NCBI GenBank assembly: GCA_963775235.1
Contig: CAVZHY010000005.1
Coordinates: 1 to 64,000, forward strand
DNA: 64,000 nt
Source of the DNA: JBBDMC01 sp963775235
GTDB lineage: Bacteria; Pseudomonadota; Alphaproteobacteria; Rhizobiales; Kaistiaceae
Direction: 5' to 3'
The notes beneath the pieces were generated by a model. The model had not been told where the DNA came from. It searched no databases and was given only the letters and a program-made list of their open reading frames with translations. The translations under genes were made by a program, and so were the position numbers. Of the stretch, positions 7,485 through 16,650 are shown in pieces. The number at the start of each line of letters is the position of its first letter. Position 1 is the first letter of the stretch.

Positions 7485-8171
7485 TCAAGAAGCACCGGCC
7501 GGCAGCGGCAGGGCGGCGACGGTATCCCACAAAGCGTCGAAGTGGTCGATCACCCTGGTCGCGCCGAGCTGGGCAACCGGCACCGCGCTGTAGCCGAAGC
7601 TGACGGCGATCACCGGGACGCTTGCCGCAATCGCCGTGTCCACGTCGGTCAGCGAGTCGCCCACCATCACGGCGTTTCCCCCCTTTCCGCCGGCGAGCCT
7701 GATCGTTTCGATCAGGTGGCGCGGGTCGGGTTTGCGGAAGCCGAAGGTGTCCTGGCCCGTGATCGCGGCGAACCGGTCGGCGAGGCCGAGGACCTTGAGC
7801 AACTTTTTCGCCGGGGCCTCGTGCTTGTTGGTACAGACGGCGAGACGCCATCCGGCCGCAGCAAACCGGTCGAGCGCGGCTTCGGCGCCCGGAAATGGCC
7901 GGCTGCTCTCGGCGATATGCTCCCCGTAGTAGGCCAGGTATCGCTCGGTGAGGTCGTCGAGCCGCGCCGCCTCGACCCGCTCGCCATGGGCGGCGAACGC
8001 CGATTCCAGCATCACGCGTGCGCCGTGGCCGACCATCGCCACGGCCTGATCGAGTGGGATGGTCGGCAGCCCTTCGGCGTGAACGATGACGTTCAATGTG
8101 GCCGCAAGGTCGCCGGCGGTGTCGACCAGCGTGCCGTCGAGGTCGAGGACGAGGGTAGGGGGATTGGCCAT
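7485..8171 (-). CDS. gph: Phosphoglycolate phosphatase
   Basis: This HAD-superfamily hydrolase removes phosphate from 2-phosphoglycolate, which arises from oxygenase activity or DNA repair. ATG at 8171 gives 228 residues, normal for the family. HAD motif I is VLDLDGTLVDT (residues 7-17, nucleophile and acid Asp), motif II VCTNK, motif III lysine in FGFRKPDP, and motif IV VGDSLTDVDTA. The cap domain lies between residues about 18 and 85. It is the first chromosomal gene right of the island. A DUF2214 gene ends 8 bp upstream of its start on the same strand, so they are probably co-transcribed. Confidence 0.93.
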   Translation of the reverse strand: MANPPTLVLDLDGTLVDTAGDLAATLNVIVHAEGLPTIPLDQAVAMVGHGARVMLESAFAAHGERVEAARLDDLTERYLAYYGEHIAESSRPFPGAEAALDRFAAAGWRLAVCTNKHEAPAKKLLKVLGLADRFAAITGQDTFGFRKPDPRHLIETIRLAGGKGGNAVMVGDSLTDVDTAIAASVPVIAVSFGYSAVPVAQLGATRVIDHFDALWDTVAALPLPAGAS

Positions 8172-8179
8172 GCCTGACG

Positions 8180-8635
8180 TCACAAGGCCCCGTAGCCGCG
8201 CGCCATCAGCGCGGCAAAAATCGGTATGAGACCGAACACCACCGCCTCCCAATGCATGTAGCCCCTGACGGCCCTGATCTCGGCCGACTCCGGTCGAAAC
8301 GATTCGTTTCCCTTCATCGCGGCCCGCCATCCGATGATGCGCATCGTCGGCGGCACCGACAGCAGGCCGACCGTCAGGAATGCCGCAATCTTGGCCCAGA
8401 AGAACAGGTCGGTCAGGTAAAAGGTCGGGCCCTTCAGGCCAAAGAAAACCCGGCTGAATCCGACCACCAGGATCAGCCCGGCAGTCGCGCCATAGGCGAT
8501 GTCGAGCCGTCCCACCCGCCTGACGTGCGCGCTCGTCATTTCCGGGCGGATCAGCATGATCTCCATCACCAGCACCACCACCAGGGTGAACATCAACAGG
8601 TGGTGGCCGATGGCGAGCAGGAGGTCGGTTGTCAT
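8180..8635 (-). CDS. DUF2214 family membrane protein
   Basis: The 151-residue product has four predicted transmembrane helices: LLMFTLVVVLVMEIML, AYGATAGLILVVGFSRVFF, LFFWAKIAAFLTVGLLSV and WEAVVFGLIPIFAALMA. A conserved histidine lies in each of helix 1 (IGHHLLM) and the C-terminal region (MHWEAV), a pattern of this uncharacterised family that suggests a haem or redox role without proof. It sits immediately upstream of gph on the same strand. Start ATG at 8635 is the only reasonable one. Confidence 0.85.
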   Translation of the reverse strand: MTTDLLLAIGHHLLMFTLVVVLVMEIMLIRPEMTSAHVRRVGRLDIAYGATAGLILVVGFSRVFFGLKGPTFYLTDLFFWAKIAAFLTVGLLSVPPTMRIIGWRAAMKGNESFRPESAEIRAVRGYMHWEAVVFGLIPIFAALMARGYGAL

Positions 8636-8749
8636 CGGGCTCTCCCCGCAGAATCGATAGGGCCTAGATAACCGATAAATCTGCGTCCTGTCGCCCGTGG
8701 CGTCACTCGCCGGCAGGTGCTAACAAACCCGCAACTCGAGGAGAAAACG

Positions 8750-10198
8750 ATGGACCTCAGGGACCCGGGCCTTCTTCGCCAGCAGTGCTTCATGGGCGGT
8801 GAGTGGCTTGGCGCGCCCGAGATCGAGGTGAACGATCCTGCCGGCGGCGCCGCGATCGCGCGCGTTCCCCGCTTCGGCGCGGAGGAAACCCGTGCCGCCA
8901 TCGACAAGGCCGCCGCAGCCTTTCCCGGTTGGGCGCGGAAAACCGGCAAGGAGCGCTCGAAGGTCTTGCGCACCTGGTTCGACCTGATCATGGCCAACCG
9001 GGACGACATCGCCCTGATCATGACCACGGAGCAGGGCAAGCCGCTCGCCGAGGCGCTGGGCGAGGTCGACTATGCCGCTGCCTTCGTCGAGTTCAACGCC
9101 GAGGAGGCCAAGCGCGTCTACGGCGAGACCGGTGTCAGCCACCGGGCCGACGCCCGCATGGTCAACATCAGGCAGCCGATCGGCGTCGTCGCGGCCATCA
9201 CCCCGTGGAACTTTCCCGCCGCCATGATCACGCGCAAATGCGCCCCTGCGCTCGCCGCCGGTTGCACAGTGGTCTGCAAGCCGGCGAGCGAAACGCCGCT
9301 GACGGCGCTGGCGCTGGCGGTGCTTGCCGAGCGCGCCGGTCTCCCGGCCGGCACCTTCAACGTCCTCACCGGAAAGGCTTCGGCGATCGGCGAGGAGATG
9401 ACCACCAACCCGAAAGTTCGCTGCATCGCCTTCACGGGATCGACGGAGATCGGCAAGGTGCTGATGCGTCAGGCCGCCGGTACCGTGAAGAAGGTCGCGC
9501 TCGAGCTCGGCGGCAACGCGCCGTTCATCGTCTTCGACGACGCCGACCTCGATGCCGCGGTCGCGGGCGCGATCTTCTCCAAGTTCCGCAACATGGGCCA
9601 GACCTGCATCTGCGCCAACCGCATCTTCGTGCAGGACAAGGTCTACGACGCCTTCGCCGAGAAGCTGGCGAGCGCGGTGATGAAGCTGAAGGTCGGGCGC
9701 GGCACCGAGGTTGGCGTCGTCCAGGGTCCGCTGATCAACATGGCGGCGGTCGAAAAGGTCGAGCACCACATTCAGGATGCCGTCGCCAAGGGCGCCGCCG
9801 TCGTCACCGGCGGCCATCGCCATAAGCTCGGCGGTACGTTCTTCGAGCCGACGGTTCTGAAGGGGGTGACCACGCGCATGCTGATCACCCGCGAGGAGAC
9901 CTTCGGGCCGGTGGCGCCGCTTTACCGGTTCAGGGACGAGGCGGAAGCCATCGCCCTTGCCAACGACACGCCTTTCGGCCTCGCCGCCTATTTCTACGCC
10001 CGCGACCTCGGACGCGTCTGGCGCGTCGCCGAAGCGCTGGAGTACGGCATGGTTGGCATCAACACCGGCGCCATTTCGACCGAGCTCGCTCCCTTCGGCG
10101 GCGTCAAGGAATCGGGGCTTGGCCGCGAAGGTTCCCACTACGGCATCGAGGAATTCGTCGAGGTCAAATACATGCTGATGGGCGGGCTCGACCGCTGA
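8750..10198 (+). CDS. gabD: NAD(P)-dependent succinate-semialdehyde dehydrogenase
   Basis: This aldehyde dehydrogenase oxidises succinate semialdehyde to succinate, the last step of GABA degradation. ATG at 8750 follows a GAGGAG site and gives 482 residues, typical of GabD. The Rossmann domain shows VVAAITPWNFPAAM (about residue 150) and the FTGSTEIGK cofactor loop. The general base Glu is in ALELGGNAPF, and the catalytic Cys in GQTCICANR (about residue 287). The C-terminal motif PFGGVKESGLGREG is the usual SSADH/betaine-aldehyde class tail. The stop overlaps the rpiA start (TGATG), which begins an operon running to the DAHP synthase gene. Confidence 0.92.
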   Translation: MDLRDPGLLRQQCFMGGEWLGAPEIEVNDPAGGAAIARVPRFGAEETRAAIDKAAAAFPGWARKTGKERSKVLRTWFDLIMANRDDIALIMTTEQGKPLAEALGEVDYAAAFVEFNAEEAKRVYGETGVSHRADARMVNIRQPIGVVAAITPWNFPAAMITRKCAPALAAGCTVVCKPASETPLTALALAVLAERAGLPAGTFNVLTGKASAIGEEMTTNPKVRCIAFTGSTEIGKVLMRQAAGTVKKVALELGGNAPFIVFDDADLDAAVAGAIFSKFRNMGQTCICANRIFVQDKVYDAFAEKLASAVMKLKVGRGTEVGVVQGPLINMAAVEKVEHHIQDAVAKGAAVVTGGHRHKLGGTFFEPTVLKGVTTRMLITREETFGPVAPLYRFRDEAEAIALANDTPFGLAAYFYARDLGRVWRVAEALEYGMVGINTGAISTELAPFGGVKESGLGREGSHYGIEEFVEVKYMLMGGLDR

Positions 10199-10905
10199 TG
10201 CTGGAGAAGGCGCCGGCAAGCGACGACATGCGGCGGCGCGCCGCCGAGGCGGCCCTCGATGACGTCGGGCCGGGGATGAAGCTCGGGCTCGGCACCGGGC
10301 GCACCGCCGAACATTTCGTGCGTGCCCTCGGGGCACGCGTCCGCGCCGGCCTTGCGGTTGTGGGCGTTCCCACCTCTGAGCGTACCGCCGAGCTTGCCCG
10401 CGCCGAGGGCATTTCGCTCGCGACCCTCGACGAGGAGCCAGCGCTCGATCTGGTGGTTGACGGCGCCGACGAGATCGATCCGATGCTGCGGCTCATCAAG
10501 GGCGGCGGCGGCGCGCTTCTGCGCGAGAAGATCATCGCCACGGCCGCCCGGCGCATGACGGTGATTGCCGAAGCGGCAAAGCTGGTCGACATGCTCGGCG
10601 CGTTTCCGCTGCCGGTGGAGATCATTCCGTTCGGGGCCACGGCAACGAAGCGCGCCATCGAGCGCGCCACTGCCGGTATGGGTCTCGCCGGCGTGATGAC
10701 GCTGCGCGGCCGCGATGGCCGCCCGTTTGTGACCGACAGCGGCAACCATATTGTCGACATATCCTTCGGTCGAATTCCCGATCCTGACCGGCTGGCGCGA
10801 GCACTGGATGCCATCCCCGGGGTCGTGGAGCACGGTCTTTTCGTCGGTCTTGCCACGTCGGCGATCGTCGCCGACGATCGCGGCGTCCGGCGGCTGACGA
10901 AATGA
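10198..10905 (+). CDS. rpiA: Ribose-5-phosphate isomerase A
   Basis: It interconverts ribose 5-phosphate and ribulose 5-phosphate in the pentose phosphate pathway. The 235-residue product has the family motifs: the phosphate loop GLGTGRTAEHF (residues 30-40), VVGVPTSERTA, DLVVDGADEIDP with the catalytic aspartates, KGGGGALLREKI with catalytic Lys and Glu, and DSGNHIVD. The phosphate loop usually reads GTGST, but here Ser is replaced by Arg, which is unusual. Start ATG overlaps the gabD stop and the stop overlaps an ATG of the next gene, so translation is probably coupled. Confidence 0.93.
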   Translation: MLEKAPASDDMRRRAAEAALDDVGPGMKLGLGTGRTAEHFVRALGARVRAGLAVVGVPTSERTAELARAEGISLATLDEEPALDLVVDGADEIDPMLRLIKGGGGALLREKIIATAARRMTVIAEAAKLVDMLGAFPLPVEIIPFGATATKRAIERATAGMGLAGVMTLRGRDGRPFVTDSGNHIVDISFGRIPDPDRLARALDAIPGVVEHGLFVGLATSAIVADDRGVRRLTK

Positions 10906-10931
10906 GCCTTCATCTGCCACGGAGCGCCTTC

Positions 10932-11441
10932 ATGTTCTCGATCGCTAAATACATCTCCATCGTCGCCGTCGGTACAGTCATCGCGGCCGCGCCTTTCACC
11001 GTTGCCTCTGCGCAGGAGATCAGCCCCTCCCAGCTCGCCGCCGCCCAACTGGTGGTCAAGAGCGCGCCGGAGCTCGGCAACTTCGACATCCTGCTCCCGC
11101 AGATGGCGACCATGCTGAAGAACGATCTCATCGGCCAGCGGCCGGACCTCTACAAGCAGATCGGTCAGATCGTCGATGCCGATGTCGGGAAGCTTGTCTC
11201 GCGCCGCGCCGAGCTCGATACCGATATCGCCCGCGTCTGGGCGAAGAGCTTCACCGAGGACGAGCTCAAGCAGATCAATGCTTTCTTCTCCAGCGACGTC
11301 GGCGAGAAGTACAAGACTTTGGCCGCTTCGACGGTCGGCCCCGACATCGTCAAGGCCAGCCAGAACTGGCGCGACCGCGTGAAGGGCGAATTGCAGGACA
11401 TGGTGACCGCCGACCTCAAGAAGGCGGGCTACGAGCTCTGA
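10932..11441 (+). CDS. DUF2059 domain exported protein
   Basis: The product has a signal peptide (MFSIAKYISIV to ASAQE) followed by an all-helical DUF2059 domain (about residues 85-140: VWAKSFTEDELKQINAFFSS, then DVGEKYKTL). The family is periplasmic with no known activity. The start chosen is ATG 10932, which has GGAG at a proper distance. An alternative ATG at 10902 overlaps the rpiA stop (ATGA) and would add ten residues before the signal peptide. It sits between rpiA and gor on one operon. Confidence 0.88.
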   Translation: MFSIAKYISIVAVGTVIAAAPFTVASAQEISPSQLAAAQLVVKSAPELGNFDILLPQMATMLKNDLIGQRPDLYKQIGQIVDADVGKLVSRRAELDTDIARVWAKSFTEDELKQINAFFSSDVGEKYKTLAASTVGPDIVKASQNWRDRVKGELQDMVTADLKKAGYEL

Positions 11442-11452
11442 GCCGCGCAGCC

Positions 11453-12838
11453 GTGTCCCGCTACGACTACGATCTGTTTGTCATCGGCGCCGGCTCGGCC
11501 GGGGTGCGCGCCGCGCGCCGCGCGGCCGAGCTCGGCAAGCGTGTGGCGGTGGCGGAGGAGGATCGCGTCGGTGGCACGTGCGTCCTTCGCGGCTGCGTGC
11601 CGAAGAAGCTGTTTGTCCACGCCTCCCACTACGCCGAGCAGTTCGAGGACGCGGTGGGATTCGGCTGGCGGGTGGAGGGACTCCATTTCGACTGGCCGAC
11701 GCTGGTCCACAACGTCGCCGGCGACGTTTCATGGCTGAGCGGCATCTACATCCGCAACCTGGAGAAGGCCGGCGCCAAGATCATCCACAGCCGGGCTGTT
11801 TTCACTGACCGCCACACGATCAACCTGCTCGCCGAGAACCGGTCCGTCACCGCCGAGCAGGTCCTGATCGCCACCGGCGGCGAACCGCGCCGCGACCTCG
11901 CCATCCCCGGGGTCGAACACGCCATCACCTCCAACGAGTTCTTCAACCTGCCGCGCCAGCCGAAGCGCGTGCTGGTGGTCGGCGGCAGTTATGTCGCCGT
12001 CGAACTCGCATCGGTGTTCGCGGCCCTCGGCACCCAGACGACGCTTGCCTACCGCGGCGATCAGATCCTGCGCGGATTTGACGACGAGGTCCGGCAGACG
12101 CTCCGTGCCGGGATGGAGCGCCGGGGCATCACCATATTGACCAGCGAAGACCTCGCCAGGATCGAGCGGACCCCGGACTGCCTGGCGGTGGCGACGAGGT
12201 CCGGCAGCCGTCTTGCCGTCGACGAGGTCCTCCTCGCCATCGGTCGCCGGCCGAACGTCAAGGACCTCGGGCTCGACCGTGCCGGCGTCGTCACCAACGC
12301 CGAAGGTGCCATTACGGTCGATGCCTATTCGAAGAGCAGCGTCGATAACATCTACGCTGTTGGAGACGTCACCAATCGCATGCAGTTCACGCCGGTCGCC
12401 ATCCGTGAGGCGGCGGCGTTCGTGGATACCGTCTTCGCTAGGCGGCCTACGGCCGTGGACTACGAGAACGTGCCCAACGCCGTCTTCTCCACGCCCGAGG
12501 TCGGCACCGTCGGGCTAACCGAGGAGGCCGCCCGCGCCCGCTACGCCGCGATCGACATCTATCGGGCCAGCGTCAAGCCGCTGCCCAACCGGGTCGCCGG
12601 CCGCGACGAGCGCATGATGATAAAGGTGATCGTCGACGGCGACACCGACCGTGTCCTTGGCTGCCACATCGTCGGACCGCTCGCCAGCGAGCTGGTGCAG
12701 CTCATTGCCGTGGCGGTCAAGATGGGGGCGACCAAGGCTGACCTCGACGCCGTCACCGCGCTCCACCCGACCCTTGCCGAGGAGATTGTCACCCTCGGGC
12801 ATCCGACCGAGCGCATTCGCCGGGAGGCGGCCGAATAG
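11453..12838 (+). CDS. gor: Glutathione-disulfide reductase
   Basis: This FAD-containing NADPH-dependent reductase keeps glutathione reduced. GTG at 11453, 11 bp after the preceding gene, gives 461 residues. The FAD-binding loop is VIGAGSAGVRAARRAA (residues 10-25), the redox disulfide GGTCVLRGCVPKKL, the NADPH-binding glycine motif VVGGSYVAVELA, and the second FAD motif IYAVGDVTNRMQ. The C-terminal interface ends HPTLAEEIVTL with the catalytic His-Glu pair (usually HPTxxEE). The central region lacks the KHxxR lipoamide pattern, which supports glutathione over lipoamide as substrate. Confidence 0.93.
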   Translation: MSRYDYDLFVIGAGSAGVRAARRAAELGKRVAVAEEDRVGGTCVLRGCVPKKLFVHASHYAEQFEDAVGFGWRVEGLHFDWPTLVHNVAGDVSWLSGIYIRNLEKAGAKIIHSRAVFTDRHTINLLAENRSVTAEQVLIATGGEPRRDLAIPGVEHAITSNEFFNLPRQPKRVLVVGGSYVAVELASVFAALGTQTTLAYRGDQILRGFDDEVRQTLRAGMERRGITILTSEDLARIERTPDCLAVATRSGSRLAVDEVLLAIGRRPNVKDLGLDRAGVVTNAEGAITVDAYSKSSVDNIYAVGDVTNRMQFTPVAIREAAAFVDTVFARRPTAVDYENVPNAVFSTPEVGTVGLTEEAARARYAAIDIYRASVKPLPNRVAGRDERMMIKVIVDGDTDRVLGCHIVGPLASELVQLIAVAVKMGATKADLDAVTALHPTLAEEIVTLGHPTERIRREAAE

Positions 12839-12937
12839 GCTGCGCCTCCGGCGCCCTGGCGCGAGCGTTTGGCAAGCCGGACCGGGCTCATGTATAACCC
12901 GCGCCGCCGGGCCTCGATCCCGGCGGAGTATGCCGCC

Positions 12938-14323
12938 ATGAAGCAGAGCTGGACGCCCGACAGTTGGCGCTCGAAGCCGATCGAGCAGGCCCCGGTCTAT
13001 CCCGACCCGGCGGCGCTCGCCGCGGTGGAGGCCCGAATCGCCTCGTACCCGCCCCTGGTATTCGCGGGCGAGGCGCGCAAGCTGAAGGCCGGGCTTGCCA
13101 AGGTCGCGGCGGGCAAGGCGTTTTTGCTGCAAGGCGGGGATTGCGCCGAGAGCTTCGCTGAGCATGGCGCCGACACCATCCGCGACTTCTTCCGCGTCTT
13201 CCTGCAGATGGCGGTGGCGCTGACCTACGCCGGCGCCGTTCCGGTCATCAAGGTCGGCCGCATCGCCGGGCAGTTCGCCAAGCCGCGTTCGGCGCCCATG
13301 GAGCGCCAGGGTGATGTCGAACTGCCCAGTTATCGCGGCGACATCGTCAACGGCATCGAGTTCACGGAGGCATCCCGGACGCCGGATCCTGCCCGCATCG
13401 AGATGGCCTATCGGCAGTCGGCCGCGACGCTCAACCTGTTGCGCGCCTTCGCCACCGGCGGCTACGCCAATCTCGAGAACGCGCACCGCTGGATGCTGGG
13501 GTTCGTGAAGGACAGCCCGCAGTCCTCCCGCTACCGGGAAATCGCCGACCGCATCACCGAGACGCTCGATTTCATGCGGGCCTGCGGCATCGATCCGGAG
13601 TCCCATCCGGAGCTGCGCTCGACCGATTTCTTCACCAGCCACGAGGCGCTGCTGCTCGGCTTCGAGCAGGCAATGACCCGCGTCGATTCAACTACGGGCG
13701 ACTGGTACACCACCTCCGGCCACATGGTCTGGGTCGGCGATCGCACGCGGCAGGCCGACCACGCCCATGTGGAATATTGTCGCGGTGTCAAGAATCCGCT
13801 CGGCCTGAAGTGCGGTCCGTCGCTCGCGCCCGACGCGCTCATCGAGCTCATCGACATCCTCAACCCGGACAATGAGCCGGGCCGGCTGACCCTGATCTGC
13901 CGCTTCGGCGCAGGCAAGGTGGCCGACCATCTGCCGAAGCTGATCCGCGCCGTCGAGCGCGAGGGGCGGACCGTCGCATGGTGCTGCGATCCCATGCACG
14001 GAAACACCATCACGATGAACCACTTCAAGACACGCACGTTCGACACGATACTGAGGGAAGTCGAGGCGTTTTTCGCGGTTCACCGTGCGGAAGGCACTCA
14101 TCCCGGCGGCGTCCACATCGAGATGACCGGCAACAACGTGACCGAGTGCACCGGCGGCGCGCGGGCTATTTCGGCGGAGGATTTGTCCGACCGTTATCAC
14201 ACCCACTGCGATCCGCGTCTCAACGCCGATCAGGCGCTCGAGCTTGCCTTCCTTGTCGCCGAATTGCTCAAGCGCGACCGGATCGAGCAGGCCGGCCGCT
14301 CCGTGGTGGCCTCGGCCGGCTGA
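12938..14323 (+). CDS. 3-deoxy-7-phosphoheptulonate synthase, class II
   Basis: It condenses phosphoenolpyruvate and erythrose 4-phosphate, the first step of the shikimate pathway. ATG at 12938 gives 461 residues starting MKQSWTPDSWRSKP, the standard plant-type (class II) N-terminus. Recognisable motifs include LLQGGDCAESFAEH (metal and PEP contacts), RIAGQFAKPRS, LPSYRGDIVN, TSHEALLLGFEQA, VEYCRGVKNPLGLKCGPS, WCCDPMHGNT and GVHIEMTGNNVTEC. An in-frame ATG at 12890 and the open frame upstream of it are less likely to be used. It ends the operon that starts with gabD. Confidence 0.94.
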   Translation: MKQSWTPDSWRSKPIEQAPVYPDPAALAAVEARIASYPPLVFAGEARKLKAGLAKVAAGKAFLLQGGDCAESFAEHGADTIRDFFRVFLQMAVALTYAGAVPVIKVGRIAGQFAKPRSAPMERQGDVELPSYRGDIVNGIEFTEASRTPDPARIEMAYRQSAATLNLLRAFATGGYANLENAHRWMLGFVKDSPQSSRYREIADRITETLDFMRACGIDPESHPELRSTDFFTSHEALLLGFEQAMTRVDSTTGDWYTTSGHMVWVGDRTRQADHAHVEYCRGVKNPLGLKCGPSLAPDALIELIDILNPDNEPGRLTLICRFGAGKVADHLPKLIRAVEREGRTVAWCCDPMHGNTITMNHFKTRTFDTILREVEAFFAVHRAEGTHPGGVHIEMTGNNVTECTGGARAISAEDLSDRYHTHCDPRLNADQALELAFLVAELLKRDRIEQAGRSVVASAG

Positions 14324-14363
14324 ACAGCCTTACGCGGGCGCAAGGACGCTCAAAGCGGCAACG

Positions 14364-14380
14364 AAACCTTACCAAGGTTT
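14364..14380 (+). terminator. Short hairpin after the DAHP synthase gene, possible terminator
   Basis: AAACCTT-ACC-AAGGTTT is a perfect 7-bp inverted repeat 40 bp after the DAHP synthase stop. It is AT-rich for this genome but has no clear T tract, so termination is only a suggestion. It could also be an operator for the following NEW3 gene, whose 5' region begins here. Confidence 0.3.
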
Positions 14381-14521
14381 AATCGTTGTGCCTTGCTCTT
14401 GCCAGATTTCCGCCGCATTTGGTTCGGAACTCTACGCGGCATTTCTTTCGCAGGCCTGTGAGCAATCACAGAATACTTGCTTCGGGCTTAATGTCATCCG
14501 ATTGAGAGGGGAGAGCAAACC

Positions 14522-15706
14522 GTGCATAGCGCTCGCGCTATTCTTGGATCGATCGTCGTCGCCGGCGGATTGGTCTTTGCCGCTACCGCCGGAGCCCAGT
14601 CGATTGCTTCCGGCCAGGACCAACTCAAGGGCCTTTGGTTGACGACGGCCTATCCGTCCTTGACCGAACACGTCGGTGACAGCATCACCCTCGACCTCAA
14701 CCTGCGCAACATGGACATGCCGCCGGAGCGGGTGGCGCTTGCCGTCGACGGCCTGCCCACCGGCTGGACTTATGAAATCGACGGCGGCGGTAAGCCCGTG
14801 ACGCAGGCGATCGTCGACCCCAACGACCAGCGCTCGCTCACGCTCAAGATCACGCCGCCGAGCGGGGTCAAGACCGGCACCTATCCGTTCACGGTGACTG
14901 GCAAGTCGGACGCCAACGACCTAAGCCTGCCGGTGTCGCTGGCGCTTGCCGAGGCGCAGCCGGACAAGGTCTCGCTCGAGCCGAAACTGCCGGCGCTGCG
15001 CGGCACGCCAAAGTCGAACTTCGACTTCGACGTGACGGTCAAGAACGAGGGCGCCTCGGACCAGACCTACAACCTCGTCGCTGACGGGCCGGCCGGGTTT
15101 GTGACGACGTTCCAGCAGCAGTACGGAACGCAGGAGCTCACCAGCATCCCGGTCAAGGCCGGCAAGTCCCAGGACCTCAAGGTCAGCGTCAAGCTTCCCG
15201 AGAACGTCGCTGCCGGCGAGTACACGGTGACGGCCGAGGCGGCGAGCCCTACCGTATCCGGCAAGACGCCGCTGGTGCTGGACGTTACCGGTCAGCCCCA
15301 GCTCAGCCTCAGCGGACCGGAGGGGCGCCTCTCGGGTGACGCCACCGCCGGCAAGGCACGCACGTTCAAATTCACTATCGAGAATACGGGCACCGCCCCG
15401 GCCCAGAACGTCAAGATGACCGCTTCGTCGCCGTCAGGCTGGAAGGTCGATTTCGATCCGAAGACGATTGACGCGATCGCGCCCAATGCCACGTCGGACG
15501 TCAATGTCTCCATCACCCCGTCCGATAACGCGATCGCCGGCGATTTCGTGGTCAGCGTCAACGCCGATGGCGACGGCGCCTCGGACAACGCGTCCTTCCG
15601 CGTCACGGTTCTCACCTCAACCATGTGGGGCATGGCCGGTCTCGGCATCATCGGTGCCGCGGTCGTGGCGCTTGCCTTTGCGGTGACGAGGTACGGCCGG
15701 CGATGA
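14522..15706 (+). CDS. NEW3 domain exported, membrane-anchored protein
   Basis: GTG at 14522 follows GGGGAGAG. The 394-residue product has a signal peptide ending TAGAQS, three Ig-like NEW3-type beta domains (about residues 45-135, 140-245 and 250-355, each with the LKITPPSGVKTGTYPFTV or SPSGWKVDFDP kind of strand pairs), and one C-terminal transmembrane helix (MAGLGIIGAAVVALAFAV) followed by a basic end. The protein is thus anchored with its body outside the inner membrane. Its stop overlaps the start of an ABC ATPase, and the three genes form an ABC-2 export module. The role is unknown; cell-surface or efflux assembly is possible. Confidence 0.85.
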   Translation: MHSARAILGSIVVAGGLVFAATAGAQSIASGQDQLKGLWLTTAYPSLTEHVGDSITLDLNLRNMDMPPERVALAVDGLPTGWTYEIDGGGKPVTQAIVDPNDQRSLTLKITPPSGVKTGTYPFTVTGKSDANDLSLPVSLALAEAQPDKVSLEPKLPALRGTPKSNFDFDVTVKNEGASDQTYNLVADGPAGFVTTFQQQYGTQELTSIPVKAGKSQDLKVSVKLPENVAAGEYTVTAEAASPTVSGKTPLVLDVTGQPQLSLSGPEGRLSGDATAGKARTFKFTIENTGTAPAQNVKMTASSPSGWKVDFDPKTIDAIAPNATSDVNVSITPSDNAIAGDFVVSVNADGDGASDNASFRVTVLTSTMWGMAGLGIIGAAVVALAFAVTRYGRR

Positions 15707-16650
15707 CCGAGACCGTTATCGAAGCCAGGGGCCTGAGCAAACGCTACGGCAGGACGGTCGCGGTCGATCATCTCGACCTGTACGTAAACCGGGGCGAGGT
15801 GTTCGGCGTGCTCGGACCCAACGGCTCGGGCAAGACCACCACCATCCTGATGCTGCTTGGGCTGACGGAGCCGACGAGCGGCAGCGTCCGCGTTCTCGGG
15901 TACGACCCCCTTCGCCAGCCGCTCCAGGTGAAACGGCGGGTAGGCTACCTACCGGACATGGTCGGGTTCTACGATCTCCTCACGGCGCGGGAGAACCTCG
16001 CCTACACGGCTCGCCTCGCCGGCAAGACCTCGGACGAAAGTGCCGGCGCCATCGATGACGCTCTGGCGCGCGTCGGCCTCGCCGAGGTCGCCAACCGCCG
16101 GGTAGGCACGTACTCGCACGGCATGCGTCAACGCCTTGGCCTCGCGGAGCTTCTGGTCAAGCGTGCCGAGATCGCGATCCTCGACGAACCCACCAACGGC
16201 CTTGACCCGCAAGCGACCCAGGAACTGCTCGCGCTTATCGCGGAATTACGCAACGACGGCATGACCATCCTCCTGTCGTCGCACCTGCTCGGGCTTGTGC
16301 AGACCGTCTGCGACCGGGTTGCTCTCTTCCGCAAGGGACGTGTCGGACTGATCGGCAAGGTTCCCGAACTTGCCCTGCAGGTGCTGGGCGGCACTTACGT
16401 CGTCGAGGTCGAGGCCGACGGCATCGATCTCGCCGCCACCTTGGCAGGACTGGAGGGCATCGGTTCGGTCACCGACGTCGGCGACGGCGTAAGCCGGGTC
16501 GACGCCGACCGGGACCTCAGGCCAGAGATCGCCCGGCGGGTCGTCAGCGCCGGCGGCGCCTTGCGCAATATGGCCATACGGCGCGCGAGCCTCGACGAGG
16601 TCTACGTCCGCTACTTCGAGCAGTCGCAGGAGGTGGCCGATGCGGCGTGA
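15703..16650 (+). CDS. ABC-2 type transporter, ATP-binding protein
   Basis: This is a cytoplasmic ATPase of an ABC-2 exporter with 315 residues. Walker A is GPNGSGKTTT (about residue 40), the Q-loop region LPDMVGFYDLLTARENL, the signature motif YSHGMRQRLGLAE, Walker B AILDEPTNGLDP and the H-loop SSHLL. The C-terminal ACT-like extension is normal for the NosF/CcmA-like group. ATG at 15703 overlaps the NEW3 stop (ATGA) and its own stop lies inside the start of the permease gene, so the three are translated together. Confidence 0.92.
   Translation: MTETVIEARGLSKRYGRTVAVDHLDLYVNRGEVFGVLGPNGSGKTTTILMLLGLTEPTSGSVRVLGYDPLRQPLQVKRRVGYLPDMVGFYDLLTARENLAYTARLAGKTSDESAGAIDDALARVGLAEVANRRVGTYSHGMRQRLGLAELLVKRAEIAILDEPTNGLDPQATQELLALIAELRNDGMTILLSSHLLGLVQTVCDRVALFRKGRVGLIGKVPELALQVLGGTYVVEVEADGIDLAATLAGLEGIGSVTDVGDGVSRVDADRDLRPEIARRVVSAGGALRNMAIRRASLDEVYVRYFEQSQEVADAA

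Noticed and set aside
8720..10336. Long minus-strand frame opposite gabD
   Set aside because: Shadow frame; gabD has complete catalytic motifs and a ribosome-binding site.
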